A stretch of 10,136 bases of DNA from Candidatus Muproteobacteria bacterium (GCA_023266455.1 JAHFQD010000038.1:1-10136); one strand, 5' to 3'; positions 1 to 7,391 are shown, counted from the stretch's first letter. A program made the numbers and translations. The notes: a model not told the origin generated them from the sequence alone.

Positions 1-424
1 TCCAGATCATGCCGACTTCTTTCGGCAGCGCGCGCATGCACGCGAGTTGGACTTCGAGTTTCCACGGAAACCAAATGTCGTCCGAGTCGAGCAGGGCGAT
101 GTAGTCGCCGCGCGCCGCGGCTAAGCCGACGTTACGCGCCGCGGCGACGCCGCGATTCTGTTGATGGATGTAACGCACGCGCGGATCGTTCTGATAACGA
201 CGGACGCGTTCCGCGGTGTCGTCCGTGGAGCCATCGTCGACGATGATGATGTCGAGCGCTTGATGCGTTTGCGCCAGCGCGCTGTCGATGGTGCGCTCGA
301 TGCTATGCCCTCGGTTGTACGAAGGAATAACGATGCTAACGAGTTCGTTCTTCATCGCGGGATCGATTTGGAACGGTGCGGGTGAGTTTGTCGTGGGTTC
401 ATATTTAACGGCTACAGTCGCCAT
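1..424 (-). CDS. Family 2 glycosyltransferase, N-terminal part (runs off left edge)
   Basis: The reverse strand stays open from an ATG at 424 to the window edge, giving 141 residues of a GT-A fold glycosyltransferase. Visible hallmarks are the first strand SIVIPSYNRG, the nucleotide-binding segment IIIVDDGSTDDT, the stretch NRGVAAARNVGLAAARGDYI and the metal-binding DSDD followed by IWFPWKLE. These are classic family 2 (GT2) motifs; the enzyme would move a sugar from a nucleotide-sugar to a growing glycan at the cytoplasmic face of the inner membrane. Donor and acceptor cannot be read from the sequence, and the acceptor half lies outside the window. Start choice: the ATG at 424 overlaps the tviB stop by 13 bases and has AGGA about 9 bases upstream, whereas the later in-frame ATG at 355, where family similarity begins, has no visible ribosome site. 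If 424 is right, the protein carries an unusual N-terminal extension of 23 residues. The overlap implies translational coupling to tviB and a shared role in surface polysaccharide synthesis. Confidence 0.9.
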   Translation of the reverse strand, partial: MATVAVKYEPTTNSPAPFQIDPAMKNELVSIVIPSYNRGHSIERTIDSALAQTHQALDIIIVDDGSTDDTAERVRRYQNDPRVRYIHQQNRGVAAARNVGLAAARGDYIALLDSDDIWFPWKLEVQLACMRALPKEVGMIW

Positions 425-1692
425 ACTTGTAATCCTGCTGAGCGCAACGCTTTAGTGTCGAATTGCGCTTTGACGTCCATAAAGCAGCCGTTCGGAATAA
501 GTTTTTTACGATAATCGTCGACGTCGCGGCGCAGAAAATCCTTATGCGCCACCGCCGCGACGACGGCATCTGCCACCGGCAATTTATCCCAAGGAACGAG
601 ATCGATGCCGTATTCTTCATGCGCCTCGGCCGGTGCGGCGACCGGGTCGTGTACATAAACGTCGACGCCATAAGAACGTAATTCTTGAATCACATCGATG
701 ACACGCGAATTACGCAAGTCCGGTACGTTCTCTTTGAATGTCAGACCAAGCACGTTCACCTTGGCTCCGCGCACAGCGCTGCCGGCGCGGATCATATGCT
801 TGACGGTCTGCTCGGCGATGTACTTGCCCATGTTGTCGTTGATGCGTCGACCGGCGAGGATAACTTCCGGGTGATAGCCGATCATCTCCGCTTTATGCGT
901 GAGGTAGTACGGATCGACGCCGATGCAATGTCCGCCGACGAGACCCGGACGGAACGGTAAGAAGTTCCACTTGGTGCCGGCGGCTTGGAGCACTTCGAGC
1001 GTATCGATGCCGAGTTTGTTGAAGATCAGCGCGAGTTCGTTCATGAGCGCGATGTTCAGATCGCGCTGGGTGTTCTCGATAACCTTGGCGGCTTCGGCGA
1101 CGGCGATACTCGAGGCGCGATAGACGCCGGCGGTAATGACGGAGCTGTACAGTTTCGCTACGGCTTCGAGCGTTTCGGCGTTGTCGCCAGAAACGACTTT
1201 GACGATGCGCGTCAACGTGTGTTCTTTGTCGCCCGGGTTAATGCGTTCCGGCGAATAGCCGATGAAGAAATCTTTTTTCCATTTCATGCCCGAATGTTTT
1301 TCGAGCACCGGCACGCATACCTCTTCGGTAGCGCCGGGGTACACGGTCGATTCGTACACGACGATGGCGCCGCGCTTCATATGCTTGCCGACGAGTTGGC
1401 TCGCGCCTACCAACGGCGAGAAGTCGGGCAAACGCGCGCTGTCGATCGGCGTCGGCACGGCCACGACGATGAAGTCGGCCTGCGCGAGCGCGGTCGGATC
1501 GGTGGTAACGGAAAGTTTGGTCGCCGCCTTCAGTTGGTCCGTCGAGACTTCGCCCGTCGGATCCACATGCTTTTTATAGTGCGCGATTTTTTCGGCGTTG
1601 AGATCGAAACCTATCGTGGAATTAATTTTGCCGAATTCAACGGCAAGAGGCAGGCCCACGTACCCGAGCCCCACCACGGCAACGGTACTCAT
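412..1692 (-). CDS. tviB: UDP-N-acetyl-D-glucosamine/galactosamine 6-dehydrogenase, TviB/WbpO type
   Basis: The 426-residue product matches the usual length of TviB and WbpO (about 425). Enzymes of this family oxidise C6 of a UDP-N-acetylhexosamine to the carboxylate with two NAD+, giving UDP-GlcNAcA or UDP-GalNAcA for capsule, Vi antigen or O-antigen. The N-terminal Rossmann fold has GLGYVG at residues 8-13. ESTVYPG (114-120), GYSPERINPGDK (145-156) and AEAAKVIENTQRDLN (199-213, with conserved Lys203 and Asn207) are family hallmarks. The catalytic cysteine is Cys256 in GGHCIGVDPYYL. The C-terminal UDP-binding domain covers about 310-420, and no key residue is missing. The frame is open upstream to an ATG at 1767, but similarity begins at the ATG at 1692 (MSTVAVVGLG), which has a purine-rich AAGAGAG about 10 bases before it. 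The downstream glycosyltransferase overlaps its end. GlcNAc versus GalNAc preference cannot be decided here. Confidence 0.95.
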   Translation of the reverse strand: MSTVAVVGLGYVGLPLAVEFGKINSTIGFDLNAEKIAHYKKHVDPTGEVSTDQLKAATKLSVTTDPTALAQADFIVVAVPTPIDSARLPDFSPLVGASQLVGKHMKRGAIVVYESTVYPGATEEVCVPVLEKHSGMKWKKDFFIGYSPERINPGDKEHTLTRIVKVVSGDNAETLEAVAKLYSSVITAGVYRASSIAVAEAAKVIENTQRDLNIALMNELALIFNKLGIDTLEVLQAAGTKWNFLPFRPGLVGGHCIGVDPYYLTHKAEMIGYHPEVILAGRRINDNMGKYIAEQTVKHMIRAGSAVRGAKVNVLGLTFKENVPDLRNSRVIDVIQELRSYGVDVYVHDPVAAPAEAHEEYGIDLVPWDKLPVADAVVAAVAHKDFLRRDVDDYRKKLIPNGCFMDVKAQFDTKALRSAGLQVWRL

Positions 1693-1738
1693 TTTTGGAT
1701 AACTCTCTTGTGCTTGTTGGAGGTGCGAGAAGGAGCGT

Positions 1739-1767
1739 AGTTTACCTGGGCGCTCCCATCGCTCCAA
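1739..1767 (-). promoter_or_regulatory. Possible sigma-70 promoter for tviB
   Basis: On the reverse strand TTGGAG (1767-1762) and TAAACT (1744-1739) are separated by exactly 17 bases. Each matches the -35 and -10 consensus at four of six positions. Transcription would begin near 1732, leaving a leader of about 40 bases before the ATG at 1692 and ruling out the in-frame ATG at 1767. This is a visual match only; tviB could instead be transcribed from further upstream together with the QueF-kinase gene. Confidence 0.3.
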
Positions 1768-1777
1768 GCTGAAACAT

Positions 1778-1863
1778 CCCCAAGAGGGGCGCTTACCGGT
1801 CCGTTTCCCCCCTGTTTTCCCGATTTACCTTGGGTTGGGGTGAATACCGTCGCCCGGTAAGCG
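1778..1863 (-). other. Nested inverted repeats between the QueF-kinase gene and tviB (candidate structured RNA)
   Basis: This element fills much of the 180-base gap. Outer arms CGCTTACCGG (1790-1799) and CCGGTAAGCG (1854-1863) are a perfect 10-bp inverted repeat. Inside it 1805-1812 can pair with 1837-1844 with one mismatch, and CCC 1819-1821 with GGG 1832-1834, leaving a 10-base loop. A small hairpin (CCCC AAGA GGGG, 1778-1789) abuts the outer stem and could stack on it. Read in the direction of the flanking genes, it starts 9 bases after the QueF-kinase stop. No T-run follows, so it is not a typical intrinsic terminator. It could be an intercistronic or 3'-end RNA structure, a leader of tviB if transcription comes from upstream, or a protein-binding DNA repeat. 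I do not recognise a known riboswitch or the JUMPstart element. Confidence 0.4.
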
Positions 1864-1872
1864 TTTCGTGCG

Positions 1873-3771
1873 TTACTGGAAGGTTTTGGCGATGACGCCG
1901 GAGGCGATCAAGGCGGCTCCGTAAGCCCCCTGTAACGAGCGAGCGGGGTGCACTTTTATCCCCAGCATGCGTTCCCGGATGCGAGTCCAGGCGGTGTTTT
2001 GGGCGCCGCCGCCGGTGGTCCAAACGGCCGAGATTTTCGGTGCGCCTTTCTGATGTAGGACTTCATATCCCATGGCTTCGATACGCGCGATGCCCTCAAG
2101 CATGCCCTGGAAGAAGGTCACGCTGTCCGCGGGTAACGGCTCGAATTTCGGTTCCAGCGTTGGGTCGTTGATCGGGAAGCGTTCGCCGATATCGGGCAAC
2201 GGGTAGTAGTCGAGCTCGGTAGGGTGTTCGGAATCGAGCATCGGCGTCATCTCGCGCATCTGTTCGACTTTGAAGTATTGCAGTAGCACGGCGCCGCCGG
2301 TGTTGGAAGCGCCGCCACCGAGCCAGTATTTGCCGAGTCGGTGGCTGTAAACGCCGTGTTCGGCCGAGAAGATCGGTTTATCGGACAAGAGTTTGAGTGC
2401 TAACGTGCTGCCGAGCGCGGTGACGCCGTGACCGGGCAGATGCGCGCCGGTGGCGATGAACGACGCAACACCGTCGGTGGCGCCGGCGACGACCATCGTG
2501 TCCGCAGGGAGGTTGAACAGCTTCGCCGCTTCGGTGCCGACGGGGGCGATCGGTTCGCCCGGTGCGTGCACTTGCGGTAGTAGCGTTTCGTTTATGCCGA
2601 TGTTCTTAAACCAATCCGGCCAGGCTTGGCGTTGTTGATCGAAGCCCAATTTAAGGCAGTTGGCATAGTCGCTGTGGCCGTTGAGGCCAGTGAGCCGCGA
2701 GGCGATCCAATCTGCTTGGTGCGCGAGATGATGCGCACGTTGATCGAGTTTGTGCGATTGCATCCACAGGAGTTTCGCCAGGCTGCTGGACGGACCCTGC
2801 GCGCCGCTGTCGGCGTCTGCGACCGAGGCGATGGTCTCGGCTTCCGCTGCGGAGCGTCGATCGTTGTACATAATCGCCGGCGTAATCGGGTTGCCTTTGT
2901 CATCGGTCAACAAAAACGTTCCCGACGTGCCGTCGACGGCGATCGTATGAACTTGCGCCGGACTGACTTGGGTAAACAAGTGCTGCAAACAATGCGTGAC
3001 GGCTTTCCACCATTGCGAAGGATCTTGAGTGATCTCGTCGCCGTTGTGCACCGGTTGTGGAATTGGCGCTTGGGTTTCAGCCAGCACAATACCTTTTGCG
3101 TTGATGGCACAGGCGCGGCAGCTGGTGGTGCCCACATCGATACCGACGAAAATATCTTTCGGCGGCGCTTTTGGGGCCGGTGGCGGTGGGGGAGGTGTTG
3201 GTGTCGGTGCGGGCGTGGCGGCGGTCGGCGGCGGCGCCGCGCGTGCGCTACTGCCGCGTTTGGAACGCGAGATCGCTTGTTGCACCGCATGGAAATCCGT
3301 GTCTTCTTTACGTTTCGGCGCGCCTTCGGCGGTTTCGGCCGCCGGTTTATCGTCGGGCGCTTTTTCTTCCATCACTTCGCGCGGTAGATCTGGCGTCGGC
3401 GGTAGCGGTTGCCAGCCACCTTTGCGGTGTTCGACTTCGACGTTGGTATAAACGCCGCCGCGGACGTAGAACTCGGCGCGCAGTCGCATGTAGCGCGGCT
3501 TGGTCGCGGAGATCAGGTCGCTCAGGATGCGGTTGGTAACGTCTTCGTGGAAATGGCCTTCGTTACGGTAGGACCAGACGTAGAGCTTGAGCGATTTTAA
3601 TTCCACGCACAGTTTGTCGGGAACGTACTCAAGATAGAGCGTGGCGAAATCCGGCTGTCCGGTCTTCGGGCACAGACAGGTGAACTCGGGCGCGGTGATC
3701 TCGATGATATAATCGCGATCCGGATGCGGATTAGGAAACGTCTCGAGTTGTTTGCTCGGTTTTGTCGACAT
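1873..3771 (-). CDS. queF: Fusion protein: QueF-type preQ0 reductase domain + FGGY-family carbohydrate kinase
   Basis: One uninterrupted frame encodes two enzymes (632 residues from the ATG at 3771). Residues 1-120 are a complete type I QueF, which reduces the nitrile preQ0 to preQ1 with NADPH in queuosine tRNA modification. The thioimide-forming cysteine is Cys34 in [11 protein letters not shown], with Asp41 seven residues on; ELKSLKLY (57-64) is the NADPH/family motif and HE (75-76) the substrate-binding pair. Residues about 121-204 are a charged, then Ala/Pro-rich linker. Residues 206-632 are an FGGY sugar kinase: DVGTTS phosphate loop (212-217), VDGTS (279-283), probable catalytic Asp433 in AGATDG, GST (454-456) and TTGGGAQN (585-592). 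The kinase most resembles ribulokinase/xylulokinase-like members by eye; its substrate is unknown. The frame opens at an ATG at 3816, but QueF similarity starts at 3771 ([12 protein letters not shown]). Neither start has a strong ribosome site. The gene is divergent from smc; no neighbour is a queuosine gene. Confidence 0.9.
   Translation of the reverse strand: MSTKPSKQLETFPNPHPDRDYIIEITAPEFTCLCPKTGQPDFATLYLEYVPDKLCVELKSLKLYVWSYRNEGHFHEDVTNRILSDLISATKPRYMRLRAEFYVRGGVYTNVEVEHRKGGWQPLPPTPDLPREVMEEKAPDDKPAAETAEGAPKRKEDTDFHAVQQAISRSKRGSSARAAPPPTAATPAPTPTPPPPPPAPKAPPKDIFVGIDVGTTSCRACAINAKGIVLAETQAPIPQPVHNGDEITQDPSQWWKAVTHCLQHLFTQVSPAQVHTIAVDGTSGTFLLTDDKGNPITPAIMYNDRRSAAEAETIASVADADSGAQGPSSSLAKLLWMQSHKLDQRAHHLAHQADWIASRLTGLNGHSDYANCLKLGFDQQRQAWPDWFKNIGINETLLPQVHAPGEPIAPVGTEAAKLFNLPADTMVVAGATDGVASFIATGAHLPGHGVTALGSTLALKLLSDKPIFSAEHGVYSHRLGKYWLGGGASNTGGAVLLQYFKVEQMREMTPMLDSEHPTELDYYPLPDIGERFPINDPTLEPKFEPLPADSVTFFQGMLEGIARIEAMGYEVLHQKGAPKISAVWTTGGGAQNTAWTRIRERMLGIKVHPARSLQGAYGAALIASGVIAKTFQ
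3157..3411 (-). other. Interdomain linker of the QueF-kinase fusion
   Basis: This part codes for residues about 121-204 of the fusion. It begins with Pro and acidic residues ([17 protein letters not shown]), continues with a charged segment and a possible short helix ([15 protein letters not shown]), and ends in an Ala/Pro/Thr tract containing six prolines in a row, just before [13 protein letters not shown] of the kinase. Such tracts commonly tether independently folded domains. No stop codon interrupts it, and no Met codon lies between the poly-proline tract and the kinase fold, so separate initiation right at the kinase boundary is unlikely. The nearest in-frame Met upstream is residue 134. 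Confidence 0.75.
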
Positions 3772-3805
3772 AAGGGATGTATTTATTCCGTACGTTCCGA
3801 TTAGA

Positions 3806-3834
3806 ATTGTAGTCATACCGGCGGCCCGTTTACA
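3806..3834 (-). promoter_or_regulatory. Weak candidate promoter for the QueF-kinase gene
   Basis: On the reverse strand TACAAT (3811-3806) matches the -10 consensus at five of six positions. The hexamer 17 bases upstream, TGTAAA (3834-3829), is a poor -35 match and lies in the loop of the hairpin at 3819-3844. A start near 3799 would fit initiation at the ATG at 3771 and exclude the upstream in-frame ATG at 3816. Visual match only. Confidence 0.25.
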
Positions 3835-3844
3835 CGGGCCGCCG
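3819..3844. repeat. Perfect 11-bp hairpin in the divergent queF-kinase/smc intergenic region
   Basis: The left arm CGGCGGCCCGT (3819-3829) and right arm ACGGGCCGCCG (3834-3844) are exact reverse complements around a four-base loop, TTAC. The arms are almost entirely G and C, so the hairpin would be very stable. It lies between two genes that point away from each other, so no annotated transcript ends here and it is not needed as a terminator. It could be an operator, a REP-like element or a cruciform. TTTACA (3829-3834) across the loop resembles a -35 hexamer, but no good -10 follows at the right spacing. Confidence 0.6.
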
Positions 3845-3849
3845 TCATA

Positions 3850-3882
3850 TTAACCGCGTCTTACTGACTAAAGAGGTTAACC
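3850..3882 (+). promoter_or_regulatory. smc leader: ribosome site within a short inverted repeat
   Basis: AAGAGG (3871-3876) is the likely ribosome binding site of smc, 11 bases before the ATG at 3888. TTAACC (3850-3855) is the reverse complement of GGTTAA (3875-3880), so a six-bp stem could mask the end of the ribosome site. TTAACCGC also occurs twice as a direct repeat, at 3850-3857 and 3877-3884, and GGTTAACC (3875-3882) is itself a palindrome. Such short repeats can arise by chance. Confidence 0.35.
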
Positions 3883-3887
3883 GCCCG

Positions 3888-6800
3888 ATGCGGCTGAAGA
3901 CGATCAAGCTTTCCGGTTTTAAATCCTTCGTCGAACCCACCACAATCCCCGTTTCCGCGAGCCTCATCGGCATTGTCGGTCCGAACGGTTGCGGTAAATC
4001 GAACATCATCGACGCCATTCGCTGGGTCATGGGCGAAAGCTCGGCCAAGCATTTGCGCGGCGACTCCATGGCGGACGTTATCTTCAACGGCTCGAACAAT
4101 CGCAAACCGGTGGCGCAGGCCTCGGTCGAATTGTTGTTCGATAACGCCGAAGGTCGCGCGGGCGGTCAGTATGCCGCGTACGCCGAAATTTCGATCCGAC
4201 GCGAAGCGGGCCGCGACGGTCAGTCCGATTACTACCTTAATAAGGTCAAATGCCGGCGCAAGGATATCACGGACTTGTTCCTTGGCACGGGCTTAGGACC
4301 GCGCGCGTATTCGATCATCGAACAAGGCATGGTCACGCGCATCGTCGAAGCGAAGCCGGAAGAGTTGCGCGGATTTATCGAAGAAGCTGCGGGCATCTCA
4401 CGTTACAAAGAACGTCGCCGCGAAACCGAAAACCGCATTCGTCATGCGCGCGAGAATTTGGCGCGCGTCCAAGATATTCGCAACGAACTCGAAACCCAGA
4501 TCGACAAGCTGCAACGCCAATCGAAAGCGGCGGCGAAATATAAAGAGCTGAAACAAGAAGAACGTTTGGTGAAGGCGCAATTGCTCGCGCTTCGCTGGCG
4601 TGATTTGGATCAAAAACTGCAAACGCACGATCGCGAACTGGCGACGCACCAAAACGCAGTGGATGAAGCGCTCGCACGTCAACGTGCTATCGAAGCGGAA
4701 ATCGAAAATTTACGCCAAGGCCAGATCGAGGCCAACGAAGCGTTCAACGCCGTACAGGCGGAGTTCTATGGCGTCGGCGGTGAGATCAGCCGTATCGAGC
4801 AAGCTATCGAACACGCGCGCGAAACGCGCGCGCAGCAGAAGCGCGAACAAGAGCAACTGGAAAATAGTTACGCCGAAGCCTCGGAACATCTGAACGTCGA
4901 TCGCGCCCGCTTGGACGAATTGACGCGTGCGTTGGAACAAGTCGCGCCGCAGTTGGCCGAACGCACGCAAGCGCGCGACGCTGCTGTCGTCGCGCGCGCC
5001 GCGGCTGAGCAAGCGCTCGCCGAGTGGCAGAAACAATGGGACGCGTTCAACGCCCAAGCGGCGGAGAGTCAACGCTTGCGCGAAATCGAAACCACGCGCG
5101 TATTGCAGCTTGAAGAACATGTTGCGCGTCTTGAAAGCCGTCGCGTGCGCTTGCAGGAAGAAGCGCGCAAGTTGGAAGAGCGCCGTTCCGAATTGCCGGT
5201 GGAGAAACTTCGCACCGAAGCCGCGGATCTCGATGAGATTTGCACGATGCAGGAAAGCGAACTGAGCGACATCGAAACACAGTTTCGTAGCGCGCGTACG
5301 CGCCGCGAAGAATTGTCGAAGGCGTTGGAGACCAAACGCACGGAATTGAACGGTGCGGATGCGCGCCTGGTGTCGTTGAGAGAGTTACAAGCGGCTGCGG
5401 AACGCCGTGACGATGCGACCTTAACCGCGTGGTTGAACAAACATCGGCTGGCACAAGCCCCGCGTCTCGCCAATCGGCTGCGTGTTGAAAGCGGCTGGGA
5501 AAAGGCGGTGGAGCGCGTACTCGGCGCCGATCTCGTCGCGCTTTGCGTCGACGGCTTGAGCACGATCGACGAACAACCGCCGGAACATACCAGCGTTACC
5601 TTGTTCGATCTTAAAGCGACGCCATCCGCGCGCGCGCAATCGTCGCGCCCGGATCTGTTGGGCAAAGTGTCGGCCGATTTCGATCTGGCGCCGCTGCTCG
5701 ACGGCGTGTATCTCGCGGAAACGTTAGAGCAAGCGTTCGCGATGCGCGACGAGTTGAGTTCGCATGAATCCATCGTCACGCGCGCAGGCGACCGCGTCGG
5801 TCGTAATTGGTTGCGGTTGGGCGCGGATAACGGCGAAGCGACAGGCATGCTGTCGCGGCAACAGGAAATCGAACGTTTGCAGGAACAAACCGACGCGTTG
5901 CGCGGCGATTTGAACCAAATACAAACGCAGCTGACGCAGCTCGCCACCGATGTGTCCGATTTAGAACGTCGTCGCGACGAGCGCGGTCGCCAGCTCAACG
6001 AACTCAATCGCAATCGCGCACAAGTTCGCCAGCAGTTGGGTTCGTTCGAAGCGCAGTTGACCCAGGTCTCGCAGCGTGCAGAAGCGGTCGCGCGGGAACT
6101 CGGCGAAGTCGAATCACAGATGGAGTTGGACAGCGCAGTGCTGGAAACGGCACGCGCTGGCGCCACGCGCGCTGAAGCCGATCTCCCGACGATTGAAACG
6201 CGCCGCGCGGAATTGTCCGCTCAGCGCGAGACGGTGCATACGGAGTTGAATCGCGCGCGCACGGCCGAGACCGAAGCGCGCGACGCGATGCATCGTTTGG
6301 AAATCGAACGCGAAGCGCGTCAAACGGAATTGAATGCGACGCGCGCCAGCATCGAGCGTCTCGATAGTCAATTGACGACACTGACGACGCGCCGCGAAGA
6401 ATTGCAGCGCGCGTTGGCCGAAGACAAACAGCCCGATATTGAATTCAAACAAAAGCTGGACGAATTACTGCAACAACGTTTGGGTATCGAAGAGCGGTTG
6501 TCGGCGGCACGTCAGGCCGTCTTGGAATTGGACGCCGCCATTCGCACGCAGGAACAAGCGCGCACGCAAGCCGAACGCGAAGCCCAAGCAGCGCGCGAGC
6601 AGCTTGAGGCGGAGCGTGTGGCGCGTGAGTCGCACCTGGTTCGCCGCGACACCGTGGTTGAACAGTCGCGCGAAGCGGGCGCGGTAGTGGAAGAGGTAGC
6701 ACACGATTTGCCGCCCGAAGCCAGCGAGCCGGAGTGGATCGAACGTTTGGAAAAAACCACGAACCGCATCGATCGATTGGGTCCGATCAATTTAGTCGCT

Positions 6801-7391
6801 ATCGAGGAATTCGAGGAAGCCAGCACGCGTAAAGGCTTTCTGGACAACCAGTACGAAGACTTATCACAAGCCTTGGAAACGCTGGAAGAGGCGATCCGTA
6901 AAATGGACGGGGAGACTCGTACTCGTTTCAAGGAAACCTTCGACCAGGTCAACAACGGTTTTCAGCAATTTTTCCCGCAATTATTCGGTGGTGGCAGCGC
7001 GTATCTCGATCTGACCGAGCCCGATATGCTGGAAACGGGCGTGTCGGTGATGGCGCGTCCGCCGGGCAAGCGCAACAGTACCATTCATCTGCTGTCCGGC
7101 GGCGAGAAAGCGTTGACCGCGGTAGCCTTGCTATTCTCTATATTTGAGCTGAATCCCGCACCGTTTTGCTTGTTGGACGAAGTGGACGCGCCGCTTGATG
7201 ACGTAAACGTGCAGCGTTACTGCGAAACCCTAAAAACCATGTCGGCGCGCACGCAGCTTATGTACATCAGCCATAATAAGATAACGATGGAAATGGCGGA
7301 TATTTTGCTTGGTGTCACGATGTCTGAACCCGGTGTTTCGCGCCTTGTCGCAGTGGACGTAGACCAGGCGCTAGCCATGGTCGCGAATTAA
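3888..7391 (+). CDS. smc: Chromosome segregation protein SMC
   Basis: The 1167-residue product has the full architecture and usual length of bacterial SMC, the ATPase of the SMC-ScpAB condensin that loads near the origin and helps resolve and compact sister chromosomes. The N-terminal head starts RLKTIKLSGFKSFVEPT with Walker A GPNGCGKSN at residues 31-39. A first coiled-coil arm (about 170-510) is rich in Glu, Arg, Gln and Ala. The hinge covers about 522-655 (AVERVLGADLVALCVDG near its start). A second arm runs to about 1010. The C-terminal head has the signature LSGGEKALT (1069-1077), Walker B FCLLDE (1093-1098) and D-loop VDAPLDD (1099-1105). All ATPase motifs are intact. The start is fixed by the N-terminal family motif and AAGAGG 11 bases upstream. 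Its stop overlaps the zipA start by one base, indicating one transcript and coupled translation. scpA and scpB are not in the window. Confidence 0.98.
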   Translation: MRLKTIKLSGFKSFVEPTTIPVSASLIGIVGPNGCGKSNIIDAIRWVMGESSAKHLRGDSMADVIFNGSNNRKPVAQASVELLFDNAEGRAGGQYAAYAEISIRREAGRDGQSDYYLNKVKCRRKDITDLFLGTGLGPRAYSIIEQGMVTRIVEAKPEELRGFIEEAAGISRYKERRRETENRIRHARENLARVQDIRNELETQIDKLQRQSKAAAKYKELKQEERLVKAQLLALRWRDLDQKLQTHDRELATHQNAVDEALARQRAIEAEIENLRQGQIEANEAFNAVQAEFYGVGGEISRIEQAIEHARETRAQQKREQEQLENSYAEASEHLNVDRARLDELTRALEQVAPQLAERTQARDAAVVARAAAEQALAEWQKQWDAFNAQAAESQRLREIETTRVLQLEEHVARLESRRVRLQEEARKLEERRSELPVEKLRTEAADLDEICTMQESELSDIETQFRSARTRREELSKALETKRTELNGADARLVSLRELQAAAERRDDATLTAWLNKHRLAQAPRLANRLRVESGWEKAVERVLGADLVALCVDGLSTIDEQPPEHTSVTLFDLKATPSARAQSSRPDLLGKVSADFDLAPLLDGVYLAETLEQAFAMRDELSSHESIVTRAGDRVGRNWLRLGADNGEATGMLSRQQEIERLQEQTDALRGDLNQIQTQLTQLATDVSDLERRRDERGRQLNELNRNRAQVRQQLGSFEAQLTQVSQRAEAVARELGEVESQMELDSAVLETARAGATRAEADLPTIETRRAELSAQRETVHTELNRARTAETEARDAMHRLEIEREARQTELNATRASIERLDSQLTTLTTRREELQRALAEDKQPDIEFKQKLDELLQQRLGIEERLSAARQAVLELDAAIRTQEQARTQAEREAQAAREQLEAERVARESHLVRRDTVVEQSREAGAVVEEVAHDLPPEASEPEWIERLEKTTNRIDRLGPINLVAIEEFEEASTRKGFLDNQYEDLSQALETLEEAIRKMDGETRTRFKETFDQVNNGFQQFFPQLFGGGSAYLDLTEPDMLETGVSVMARPPGKRNSTIHLLSGGEKALTAVALLFSIFELNPAPFCLLDEVDAPLDDVNVQRYCETLKTMSARTQLMYISHNKITMEMADILLGVTMSEPGVSRLVAVDVDQALAMVAN

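Noticed and set aside
985..1740. Open frame of 251 codons on the + strand opposite tviB
   Set aside because: It has no recognisable motif, while the reverse strand encodes a full TviB-type dehydrogenase with every active-site residue.
1693..1767. N-terminal extension of 25 residues on tviB from the ATG at 1767
   Set aside because: The extension (starting MERWERPGKLRS) precedes the Rossmann strand that normally begins these enzymes, and a plausible promoter -10 lies inside it. The ATG at 1692 gives the family length.
3172..3240. GC-rich microsatellite-like tract (GGT/GGC-type runs on the + strand)
   Set aside because: It codes for the Pro/Ala linker of the fusion protein, which explains its composition; the unit is not regular enough to call a tandem repeat.
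2626..3387. Open frame of 253 codons on the + strand opposite the QueF-kinase gene
   Set aside because: The product is Arg/Gly/Phe-rich without family motifs, and the opposite strand carries two intact enzyme domains. It is a shadow of the GC-rich coding strand.
3772..3816. N-terminal extension of 15 residues on the QueF-kinase fusion from the ATG at 3816
   Set aside because: QueF proteins of this type begin close to the [12 protein letters not shown] segment, and a candidate -10 overlaps the extension. Neither start has a strong ribosome site, so this is a preference, not proof.
5069..6166. Long open frame of 365 codons on the reverse strand inside smc
   Set aside because: Its product is an extreme Ser/Arg/Ala-rich low-complexity sequence with no recognisable motif, and it lies fully opposite the SMC coiled coil and hinge. 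It is explained by the Glu/Arg/Gln codon bias of the coiled coil.
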